From the NCBI RefSeq assembly GCF_023898315.1, contig NC_064621.1, positions 18,970,501 to 19,034,500 on the forward strand: a stretch of 64,000 bases of DNA, given 5' to 3'. The notes beneath the pieces are model-generated. The model worked only from the letters and a program-made list of their open reading frames with translations, searched no databases and was not told the origin of the DNA. This document shows, piece by piece, positions 44,601-56,095 of this stretch. This stretch comes from Schistocerca nitens (lineage: Eukaryota > Arthropoda > Insecta > Orthoptera > Acrididae). Positions within the stretch are counted from its first letter, which is position 1; each line of letters starts with the position of its first letter. The translations under genes and the position numbers were made by a program.

Positions 44601-45815
44601 ACACGTGGTGCACGGACAAGGGACCGTTGTGACGTCAAACTCGGCAAGTTCCAGCGTGTCCAGCGAAAACACGTTTACGACGAGGGAGCGATCACCAGTC
44701 CAATAGGTAGCGCGGGCCGGCCCCAAGCTCGCGAGCAGCCGCCTCCCGTGACAGCCGTTGGTCGCGGTACGCTCGCGTGCGGGGATATGTAGCCACTCGC
44801 TCGGCGACCGTGGCGCCTGGGGGACGGGGCCAGGGGTGGCGACGATATGAACTAATTCAGTTGTAGTGTGCACGTCGTGGCGACTGCACTGCGAACTTGA
44901 AGATGTCTGCTGATTGTGTTGGAGAACAAGAGATGACCGTACTGCTTGAAATAAAGACCTCAGTCTCTTTCCCCCTGCAAAATCAGAGGTTACTATAAGT
45001 GCACTTTATTATTTGACTCGATTTTGATAGGCCACCAGTGAAAAAAGATAGGTGACGGCGATAGTTCGTATGTGTGATAGATTATGGTGTTGGAATTTGA
45101 AATTGTGACAGATTTTTTGCTATGGATGTAACGCAAATGGCTTTCTTCCCACCGAAATCAGACATCCTGAATAAATAATAAATGATAATAATAAATAGAA
45201 GTACAGTTTTTGATACGTTATCGTGTTGGAATTTGAATTTGGCGCAATTTTCTAGTGGAGGTAGGCCAATAATAAAAATAAATAATAATAAATGCTTAAT
45301 GATAACGAATAATAACCAATAATAATAAAGACAAGTACGGTTTTACAGCGATTATTGTGTTGGGATTTGAGTTTTGAGCGAATTTTCTAGTGGAGGTAGG
45401 GCAATAATAATAAATAATAATAATTACAACAATAATAATAAATGACAATGAATGACAATGAATGTTAATAAATGATAATGAATAATAATAAAGTAAAGTA
45501 ATGTTTTGCATGCATTATCTTGTTGGAATTTGAATTTAGAACCTACTTTTTCTGGAGTCTTAGGTTAGTGGACGTAGCCCAATTGGTCTATTTTGCCGCC
45601 AAAATTCAAACGTCCCACTATTTTTTCTCAAGGGTTAGTATAGTGGACATAGCACACTTAGCCTATTTTCCAGCCATAAGCCGCCATGTTGAATGACGTC
45701 ACGCACTGTTGCCAAGTCTACATGCCGCCATCTTGGATGACGTCATCGCCGCCATCTTGAATAATTTTGGCAACAATGCAGCATGTCGATGCACTCTCCT
45801 TGACATACTACTACT
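41690..45815 (-). repeat. Element A right arm
   Basis: Reverse complement of the left arm, with a junction at ~43,390 where 1.74 kb is absent. The terminal ~140 bp (45,675-45,815) contain repeated gccgccatcttg and tgacgtca motifs. Confidence 0.9.
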
Positions 45816-45821
45816 GTTGTG

Positions 45822-48800
45822 TTCAATCCAATGCAATTTCTGTGTTTTATCGTGAATATGATGGTCAAAGGATTACTGTAAAACTTCAGTGGTGGATAGG
45901 AGATAAAAACTGGACTCCCAGGAAAGGTTCGAAGCACAGTCTGTTTGAAGCTTTACTAGTCTGGATAGAAGGCGGCATGGTACCTGTTGTATTCAGTCCG
46001 ATGCAATTTCTGTGTTTCATCGACAATATGAAGGTCCAAGGGTTACATTAAACCTGCAGTGGCATATCGGAAACTACTACTGGGCTCCCAGGATAAAGGT
46101 TCATAACACAGACCGTTTGAAGCGTTACTTCCCTGGACAGAAGTCGGCATGGTGAAATTTGTATTCAATCCCGATGCAATTTCTGTGTTTCATCGTCAAT
46201 GTGAAGGTCCAAGGGTTACAATAAACCTGAAGTAGTACATCGGAAACTACTACTGGACTTCAGGAATGTTTCAAAGCACAGAACATTTGAAGTGGTACTC
46301 GCATGGACATGAGTCTTCATGGTGCCTGTTGTATTCCATCCCGATGCAATTTCTTTGTTTCCTCGTGAATTTGATGCACCAAAGGTTACCGTCAACCTGA
46401 AGTGGTGCATGATAAACTACTGCTGGACTAACAGGAATAGTTCGAGGCAAAGACCGTTCTAAGCGTTACTCCAGTGGACAGAAATCGGCATGGCGCCTGT
46501 TGTATTCAATGTCGATGCACTTTCGGTGTTTCACATTCATTGGGAAGGTCCAAGGGTCATAGCGAACCTGCAGTGGTGCATCGGCAACTCCTCTTGAACT
46601 CCCAGAAAAGGTTCCAACCAGAGACCTTTTGCAGCGTTACGTCATTGGACATAAGTCGGCATGGTGCCTGTTGTATTCAATTTCGACGCAATTTCTGTGT
46701 TTCATATTCATTGTGAAGGTCCAAGGGTTACAGCAAATCTGCAGTGGTGCATCTGAAACTACTACTCTACTCCCAGAAAAGGTTCCACACATAGACCGTT
46801 TGCAGCGTTATTCGTGTGGACAGAAGTCGGCGTCGTGGCTAATGTATTCAATACGATGCAATTTCTGTGTTTCATCGTCAGTGTGAAGGTCCAAGCGTTA
46901 AATTAAACCTGCAGTTGTCCATCGGAAACTACTACTGGTCTCCCAGGAGTGGTTCCAATCACAGACCGTTTGAAGGGTTTCTAGCCTGGACACAAGTCGG
47001 CATTGTGCTTGTTGTATTCAATCCCGACACAATTTCTGTATTTCATCGTCATTGTGAAGGTCCAAGGTTTACAATAAACCTGCAGAGTCTCATCGGAAAC
47101 TGCTACTGGACTCCCAGGAAAGATTCCTAGCAAAGACCGTTTGAAACATTACTCGCCTGGACAGAAATCGGCATGATACCTCGGCTATTCCATCGGATGC
47201 AATTTCTGTGTTCCATCGCCAATGTGGAGGTCTAAGGATTACAGTAAACCTGGCTTGGTACAACGGAAACTACTACTGGACTCCCAGGAAAGGTTCCAAG
47301 CACAGACCGTTTGAGGCGTTACTCGCCTGCACAGACGTCGGTATAGTGCCTGTTGCATTCAATCCGTTTGTAATCTCTCTGTTTCATCGTCAATGTGAAG
47401 GTCCAATAATTACAGTAAACCTGCAGTGGTACATCGGGAACTACGACTGGACTCAGAGGAAAGGTTCCAAGCAAAGACAATTTGAAGTGATACTCGCCCG
47501 GACAAATGTCTGCATGGTGTGTGTTGTATTGAATCCCGATGTTATTTATGTGACATTATCATTGTGAAGATCCAAGGGTTACAGATAACCTGCAGTAGTG
47601 CAACGCAAACTACCACTGGACTCCTATGAAGGTTCCAAGCCCGAACCGTTGGAAATGTTATTCGCCTGGACAGAAGTGGGCAGGGTGCCTGTTGTATTCA
47701 ATCCGATGCACTTTCTGTGTTTCATATGCAATTTGAAGGTCCAAGGGTTATAGTAAACCTGCAGTTGTGCACCGGAAGCCACTACTGGACTCCCAGGCAA
47801 GGTTCCACGCACAGGCCGTTTGAAGCATTACTCCCCTGGACAGAAGTCGACTTGGTGGCTGTTGTATTCTACAAGCAATTTTTGCGTTTCATCGACAATG
47901 TGAAGTTACAAGGGGTGCAGTAAACCTGCAGTCGTGCATCATAAATTACTACTGGATTTCCAGGTAAAGTTTCAAGCACAGACTGTTTGAGGCGTTACTC
48001 TCCTGGACAGACGTCGGCATGGTGCCTGTTGTATTCAATCACGATTCAAATATCTGTTCGTCATATTCATTGTGGAGGTCCAAGTGTAACAGTAAACCGG
48101 CAGTGGTGCATGGGAAACCACTACTGGACTCCCAGGGAAGGTTCCAATCACAGACCGTTTGATGAATTACTTATCTTTACGTTAGTTGGCATGTCTCCTG
48201 TTATATTCAATCCCGATGCGATTTCTCTACTCATCGTCAACATGAAGGTAGAAGACTTACAGCAAGCCAACAGTGGTGCATCGGAAACTAGTACTGGACT
48301 CCCAGAAAAGGTTCCAAGCACAGACCGTTTGAAGCATTACTAGTCTTTACCTAAGTCGCCATGATGCCTGTTGTATTCAATCCCGAACCAATTCCCGTGT
48401 TTCATATTCATTGTGAAGGTTCAGGGTTTACAGGAAAACCTGCAGTGGTCCATCGGAAACTACTACCGGACTCCCAGGAAAGGTCCCATGCAGAGACCGT
48501 TTGAAGTGTTACTCCCCTTAACAGAGGTCATCATGTTGCACCTATTATTCAAACCCGATGCAATTTATATATTACATATTCATTGCGAAGTTCCAAGGGT
48601 TACAGAAAACCTACAGTGGTGCATCGGAAAGTACTACTGGGCTCCCAAGGAAGGTTCCCACGCAAAAACTGAAGCGTACTTCCCCTGGACAGATGTTTGA
48701 TTGTATTGAACCCCGATTCAATTTCTGTGCTTCATATTTGATTGTGAATGTCAAGGGTTACAGTAAACCTGCAATGCTACATCGGAAATCACTACTGGAC

Positions 48801-51026
48801 TCCCAGGATAGGTTCCAAGAAGAGACCATTTGAAGCGTTACTCCGCTGAACTGAAGTAGGCATGGTGCTGCTTTATTCAATCCCGATGCAATTTTTGTTT
48901 TTCATCGTCAATGTGAAGATCCAATTGTTACAGTTACCCTGCATCAGTGCATCGGAAACTAGTACTGGACTCCCAGTAGTGGTTCAAGGACAGACCGTTT
49001 GAAACGTGACACACCTGGACAGAAGACAGCATCGTGCCTGTTGTATTCACACCGATGGAATTTCTGTGTTTCATCGTCAATGTTAAGTTCCAGTGGTTAT
49101 AATACTACTGGTCCCCCAGGAGAGGTTCCAGCCACAGACCGTTTGATGCGTTACTCACCTGGACAGAAGTTGGCATGGTGCCTGTTTTATCCAATCGCGG
49201 AGCAATTTCTGTGTTTCATCGTCCGTTTGAAGGTCCAAACAGTAAACCAGTACTGGTGCATCGGAAACTAATACTGAACTACTAGGAAATGTTCCAAGGA
49301 CACAACGTTTGAGGCGTTTACTCCCATTTACAGAAATCGGCATGGTGCCTGTTGTATTCAATCCCGATGCAATTTCTGTGCTTCATTTACATTGTGAAGG
49401 TCCAAGAGCTGCAGTAAACCAGCAATGGTGCATGGTAAATTACTACTGGATTCCCAGGAAAGGTTCCAATCACAGACCGTTAGAAGCATTATTCAGTTTA
49501 CGTAAAGAGGCATGGTGCCTATTGTATTCAATACCGATGCAATTTCTTTGCTTCATCGTCAATGTGAAAGTCCAAGGGTGACAGTAAACCTACAGTGGCG
49601 CATCAGAAACTGCTACTGGACTCCCTGGAAAGGTTCCAAGCAGAGGCCATTTGAAGCGCAACTCCGTTGGACAGAAGTCGTCATGGTGCTTTTTGTATTC
49701 CATCCCGATGCATTTTTTTAATATTGATTATAAAGGTCAAAGTGTTACATTAATCTGAAGTGGCGCATGTAAAACTACTACTGGGCTCCCAGGAAAGGTT
49801 CCTAAAGAGAGCGTTTGAGCGTTACTCCCTGGACAGAAGTCGGAATAGTGCCTGTTGTATTCAATACCGATACAATGTCTGTGTTTCATCGTCAAAGTGA
49901 TGGTCCAAGGGTTACAGTAAACATGAGGTGCTGCATCGGAAACTACTACTGGACTCCCAGGGAAGGTTCCAAGCATAGACCATTTGAAGCGTTACTCCGC
50001 TGGGCAGAAGTCGGCATGATGGCTGTTGTACTCAATCCGATGCAATTTCTGTGTTTCATCGTCAATGTGAAAGTCCAAGTATTATATTAAACCTTCAGTG
50101 ATGCGTCGTTAACTACAATTGGACTCCCAAGAATGGAGCCAACCACACACTGTTTGAAGCATTACTTGCCTTTACATAAGTCAGCACGATGACTGTTGTA
50201 TTCAATCCTGGAGAAATTCCTGTATTCATTGTGAAGTTTCATGGATTACAGGGAAACCTGCAGTGGTGCATTGGAAACTACTACCGGCCTGCCAGGAAAG
50301 GTTCCAAGCACAGACCGTATGAAGTGATACCTGCCTGGACATAAGTTGGTATGGTGTGTGTTGTATTCAACACCAATGCCATATCTGTGTTTCATCCTAA
50401 ATTGAAGGTCCAAGGGTTACAGTAAACCTGCAGTGGTGCATCAGAAACTACTACTGGGCTCCCAAGGAAGGTTCCCATACAAAAACTGAAGCATACTTCC
50501 CCTGGACAGATGTTGGATTGGTGCCTGTTGTATTGAACCCCGATTCAATTTCTGTGTTTCATATTTCATTGTGAATGTACAAAGGTTCCAGTAAAAGTGC
50601 GGTGCTAAATCGGAAATTACTACTAGACTCCCAGGATCGGTACCAAGAAGAGACCATTTGATGCGTTACTCCACTGAACAGAAGTAGGCATGGTGCTGCT
50701 TTATTCAATCCCGATGCAGTTTTTGTGTATCATCATCAATGTGAAGATCCAATTGTTACAGTTAACCTGCATTAGTGCATCGGAAACAAGTATTGGACTC
50801 TCAGAAGTGGTTCAAGCACAGACCATTTGAAACGTTACACGCCAGGACAGAAGAAAACATCGTGCCTGTAGTATTCACACCCATGCAATTTCTGTGTTTC
50901 ATCATCAACGTAAAGGACCAATGGTTATAATAAACCTACAGTAGTGCATCGGTTAACCACTACTTGTGTCCCGGGAGAGGTTCCAGCCACAAACCTTTTG
51001 ATGCGTTACTCACCTGGACAGAAGTC
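45822..51026 (+). repeat. Satellite block 2, ~169-171-bp monomer
   Basis: About thirty monomers in the same orientation and family as block 1. Monomers with 'caatcccgatgc' are 171 bp and keep one reading frame open across repeats (e.g. YYWTPRKGSKHRPFEALL); those with 'caatccgatgc' change frame. Near 50,440-50,840 several successive monomers resemble 48,600-49,000 in their diagnostic changes, suggesting a multi-monomer duplication. Confidence 0.95.
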
Positions 51027-51032
51027 GGCATG

Positions 51033-53945
51033 AGTAGTAGGGCAACCTTCGTGTCACCCCACCCTCCATTGTTGCCAATTTTATTCAAGATGTTGGCGAT
51101 GATGTTATCCACGATGGCGGCATGTAGACTTGGCAACATCGCATGACCTCATCCAATATGGCGGATTTTGGCGGGAGAATAGTCCAATTGTGCTATGTCC
51201 ACTAACTTAACATCAAGAAAAAACGGCGGTAATTTTGAATTTTGGCGGGGAAAATAGGCCAGTTGTGCTACGTCCACTAACCTAAGACACCAGAAGAAAA
51301 AATGGCGGGAAGTTTGAATTCCAACAGGATAATACATGCAAAAACCGTACTTTTCTTTATTATTATTGATTATCATTCATTAACATTAATTACCATTTAT
51401 TATTATTTATTATCTTCCCTCCAAATTCAAATTCCTACACAATAATGGCTGCAAAACCTTACTTTTGTTTATTAGTATTCATTATCATTTATCAACATTC
51501 ATTACCATTCACTATCATCTATTATCATTAATTATCATTTATTGTTATTATTGTATTTTATTATTATAGCCCTACCTCCACTAGAAAATTGCGCCAAATT
51601 CAAATTCCAACACGATAATGTCTCGAAAACTGTACTTCTATTTATTATTATCATTTATTATTTATTCAAGATGTCCGATTTTCTCGGTGAGAAAGCCATT
51701 TTCCTTACATCCATAAAAAAATCTATCACAAGTTCAAATCCCAACACCATAATTGATCCACGTACGAGCTTCCTCCGTCACTTATCTTTTTCCACCATCA
51801 TAATCATGTCAATAATAAACTGCACTTCTAGTATCGTAAGTCACGTCCTTTGTTTTTGCAGGGGGGGAAGGGACTGAAGACTTTATTTCAAGCAGTACGG
51901 TCATCACTTGTTCTCCAACACAGTCAGCACACACATCTTTGATATCGCAGTGCAGTCACCACGACGTCCGTGCTCCAACTAAATTAGTTCAAATCCTCGC
52001 CACCCCCTGGCCAGCGCGCGGAGACACTGCCGACGCCTGTCACGTGAGGCAGCCGCCCGCGCTGGACTGCCGGTACGCTGGAGGGCGAGCCCAGCGATCG
52101 CTCCCACGTCGTAAACACGTATGCGCTGGACACGCTGGAACTTGCCGAGTTTGACGTCACAGCGGCCCCTTGTCCGCTCACCACGTGTATTCGTCGCCTC
52201 TGCACGTTTCCCGCCAAAATTGTTTGCCTTGGAGCTGAATCACACAACGGTCGGCTGTTCCCAGCCACACATTTGGCGCCAAAGTTGTTTTCCTGGTCAC
52301 GTTCAAACCTGTCGATGCCGACCGCTCACCGTCCACCAACTGTCCCTGTGTGAGCGAGAACACAGTGCTAAACTTTTGGCGGCAATGTTTGCTCGACAGT
52401 AGTATCCACCATGACTATATAACAGCACGTTTGGACCGCACTAGAACGCTCGCTAATAGACTCTCTCCCGCGAACACATAATAACTGTACAATCGCTGCG
52501 CCGGTGCCCTGCTTCCGTCACACACCCTCCATATACGCGACGGACCTAGTCTTCTGTAAATACCTAAGTACTTAATTCCTTTTCGTTTTTAATCATATTA
52601 AATAATTCAATTTACAATTCCATATACGTATGCAAAGGTGTTCAACTACCTAATTTCAACTTATTTTCGAGGACCAGACAGGCACCTCTTCCTAGGAACC
52701 AGCGCCGAGTTTTAATTCTGGCAGAAAAAAAAGGTCACTTGTGCTTTCTCTACCAACCTAAATAAAGGGCACTTGTACTAACCTCATCAACCGGACAGTC
52801 ATGTCCTCCTAGGAACCAGCGCCAAGTTTGAAATCTGCCATTAAACAAAGCTCACTGGCGCTTCCACCACCAACCTATGAAAGTTGTTGCAAACCAAGCT
52901 CATCACCGCTAAACTAAGCCACCAGCACTCAACCTATTCGTACACGTTTTGGGTAAAAGGACTCACCCTGCACTAGGCCCATGGATGGAGGAACCAATTT
53001 ACTATATTTAGGAATGGAGTATATGTATCACACCGACATGTTCCGCACCATACGGACTTGCAAAACACTCCTACATAACTCATTTATAATGTTCTAGACA
53101 CACGCTTGTTAACAGTTAAAAATAACTCATAGCACAGCCAACATATATGCGAACCGCTCTTAAATAATGCAAAACAATTATCTCCAAATAGCCAAACAAC
53201 TGCTAATTTTCCGGTATAATTTCTGTGCAAAGGCTGATGGAAGGAGGAACAAGTGTACTTTATTTATTTGGGACATATCTTTTCAATCTTTTGCATCTCA
53301 TAGGTTTCGATATGTACGGCTGACATAAGGCAGTTTCTGAACTCCAGTAGTGCACTACACATGGCAACACAACCACACCCACCAAGATATTCAAACCAAT
53401 CCAGACCTCTAACTCCTCTACAGATAAATTTGTCCAGTTATTTGTTGACTCACTCGCAGTCTGACCAGATTTCCGTTTTTGCGCAAAAACCACTCAGACT
53501 GCACTGTGCTGCTCCGGGAAGTAAGGAAGGGCTGCACTCTATTTATGTGGAGCCCTTATATTTAGTCGTGTAGTATACTTGTCACAAAACACTCGCACTG
53601 ATTCGACTGTGGTCATCTGACACAGGAAACAAACAAGTAAACAACTCCTAATTTCACCACACAATAGCAAACAGCTCTTAAATAGTGCAGTACACAATAT
53701 CAACAGACGAGTTCTGTACTCTTAAACTCTCCAAATAAAGCACCGCACAGTGCACAGACATGCTCGCAAAATAGTGCAACAGACGCACCCAAACACCCCC
53801 AGCTGCCTAACCGACCAAAAGTCTCTGCTCGGCCTCTCCCAAACATGACCTCAACACAGTCGCATTCACACCTAACACCGGAGAAATTAATATCGCTTAT
53901 GCGCCTTAGATTACGCTCCAAGGCAGGCCGCGCGCATGTGCGGAT
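51033..53945 (+). repeat. Element B left arm
   Basis: Pairs with 56,096-58,735. The segment 52,121-52,402 translates identically to its partner at 57,636-57,917. Its layout follows element A's left arm: terminal motifs, TTATTA-rich subrepeats (51,350-51,700), a GC-rich block (51,940-52,450), then the piggyBac-like fragment. Confidence 0.9.
53260..53493 (-). pseudogene. piggyBac-like transposase fragment in arm B
   Basis: An open minus-strand segment of ~77 codons with NNWTNLSVEELEVWIGLNIL, VGVVVLPCVVHYWSSETALC and QPYISKPMRCKRLKR. The order (W.n.s..EL.vwiGl.il.Gvv.lP...hYWS) matches the N-terminal part of the piggyBac DDE domain. The catalytic residues would lie further on and are absent. 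This is the better preserved of the copies in elements A and B. Confidence 0.5.
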
Positions 53946-56095
53946 GGCGTGGAAGGGGGTTCCAGAGTCTCCAGCCAAGTTCAGCTTCCGAGCGCTCGTG
54001 ACAGCCGACCAGATAGCTGCATTGTTCTTCTCATGTATACCGACGGCGTCTCAGGTCTGGACCTGCCTTCACGTCTATTGTCAGAATGGCTCATAGCTCG
54101 TTGACACACACGATTAATGTGGCTGCGAAAACACTTACCACTCGCATGCAACCGAGATAGTGACGGAAAACCAATCACTCTGATCTGCGCTGCAGGTGCG
54201 TGTAATCATTGAGAACACTCTATTTTTTTGAACAACTTATTTAACCATACAGTATATCTATCACAAACACCCACCCATATGTGCCCTGCGCCATGTTGCA
54301 CAGCCCACAGACACACACCCAATCGTAATTTCAGTACACACTATAGCAAAGTGCTACTAAATAATTCCTCACACAGATGTGTAGATACGCTCAGTACTCG
54401 TAAACTATCCTAATAACGCATAGCAGAGCCTGTAGATCCACTCGCAAAATAGCTCAGCAGACGTGCGCAGCTACCCCCCACTCCGCACCCTGGCCACAGG
54501 ATCGTGACGTCACCCAGCCGTCTGATTTCAGACCTCGCACAGCCCCTGCTCGGCTTCCGCAAGCGTGAGTTGGCGCGGTCAACGCGCTCGTCAGCGGTCA
54601 AAGCACACACATACGTCCGTCCAGGACCGCGACAACCGAACGCGGGTGAAAGTCAACTTTATGTCAACGTAGCATAATTCCAAAGCACAGCCTAAATACG
54701 CTAGACACATCATAGCAGCACATGTCTTTACCTCCTATGACACTGTAGCACACTGCGCATTGCTCTTCACACGACATTACACGGCCCTTTCACTAAACGT
54801 AACTACACATCCCTGCTCTCGCCTCGTCGCATGACCCGCCATCTAAAAACCTTTTTTTACTTTAATCCTTTTTTTTAATAAGATCTAATTTACACCTCCC
54901 ACCGCACCTAACCTCCCACCCGTGCCACCATCAACATACGTAAACGTTCTCAACCCTATCTTGACACTCATATATCACCCCACAAACCATGCCCATCAAT
55001 CAATTTACCATTCTCATCCCCTCTTTTCGAATTACAAACGTAGCCTCTATCTAAACACCAATCAACTCATCATCCTCGCACTTTCAACAGTAAAATTAAT
55101 TTTACACACACCCAGAAATTCCTGGGTTCGATCCCCGGCGGGGTCAGGGATTTTCTCTACCTCGTGATGACTGGGTGTTGTGTGATGTCCTTAGGTTAGT
55201 TAGGTTTAAGTAGTTCTAAGTTCTAGGGGACTGATAACCATAGATGTTAAGTTGCACAGTGCTCAGAGCCATTTGAACCACACCCAGAAATACCAAACGA
55301 AATTAAAGAGTCAAACTTTTTTACAGAGCACCAAGCACATACGACACTCACACCAATATTCAAAGCTTGGTCCATATTTACCACCTCCTCCTTCGATTGA
55401 ATATTATTACCATTGCCGCAACATTCTGCCAGCGGTCGATTTGTACCTTTTTTTCCGCTCTTAACTGTTGCCACTAGCGGTCGGATATCACTATCTATAG
55501 ATTGCATAAATTTCCACATAAAAAAAATCTCGCTCCGAACACATAGCATCATTCAACTATCACTTGCTCGTATCTAATGACTCATCCATCAGGTCTGGGA
55601 GCAAGATCATCACTTTTTTTCTTTCTTTCTTTCTCTCTTTCTTTCAGCAGCTGACAGCTATTTTTTATACGGTGGTAGCTAAACTGCGCCATCAACTTAA
55701 CATCACCATTCGCGAAACGTATCTTCAAATATGTAAACACACTTACTCAATTACACAGCAGTCCCGCTAAGGACATGACCTTCAATATTACAGTTCTTAA
55801 TCCAATAACTACCGAAACAAGTACTAAATGCTCAAACTAATCCCATAGCGCCTTACAAAGCGAGTGTCCGAGCGCCAGCGGCGGCATGTCAAAGCCACAT
55901 AGCTGTCCATCTAAACAGCTGTCCAGTCAGCCCCAGGACCAGAATGCTGGGCTCTCCCTACACCTGCTCTCCAGCTATTGTCTAACGACATACAGTGCAC
56001 AAACGGATTCCTGAAGAGCGCATATCTCTATCTCCCCCTGGTCACTCCAACAGGACATGTAAACAGTGTCTCCCTCAGCCAGAGAAACCGACCAT
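53946..56095. other. Element B central spacer
   Basis: Homologous to parts of ~37,300-39,100 in element A but single in B. It contains a SINE (55,120) and a CT-rich run (ctttctttctttctctcttt, ~55,620-55,645). No gene recognised. Confidence 0.7.
55120..55278 (+). mobile_element. 5'-truncated SINE in the spacer of element B
   Basis: It begins within the B box (gggttcgatccccggcg) and continues through the usual body to gagccatttgaac. A perfect 13-bp TSD CACACCCAGAAAT lies at 55107-55119 and 55279-55291. Confidence 0.95.

Larger units (their letters stand above)
33555..45815. mobile_element. Giant foldback element A (12.26 kb)
   Basis: Long inverted repeat inserted in the satellite. The left end AGTAGTAGGGCAAGGAGAG and the right end read inward AGTAGTATGTCAAGGAGAG (preceded by one extra AGT) face each other across 12.26 kb. 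Flanks GTAGTG (33549-33554) and GTTGTG (45816-45821) fit a 6-bp TSD of the satellite text 'cctgttgtattc'. The arms are 33555-40350 and 41690-45815; the right arm lacks ~1.74 kb present in the left (36,812-38,556). I find no intact gene. Six-bp TSDs and AG...CT ends are features of Maverick/Polinton elements but also occur in other superfamilies; none of the Maverick proteins is recognisable here. Confidence 0.85.

Noticed and set aside
33555..45815. Intact Maverick/Polinton element
   Set aside because: Ends and TSD length are compatible, but no DNA polymerase B, integrase, ATPase, protease or capsid sequence can be recognised in either foldback.
46474..50090. Many 60-120-codon open frames
   Set aside because: They are satellite monomers read through in whichever frame lacks a stop, and the same peptide recurs because the DNA repeats.
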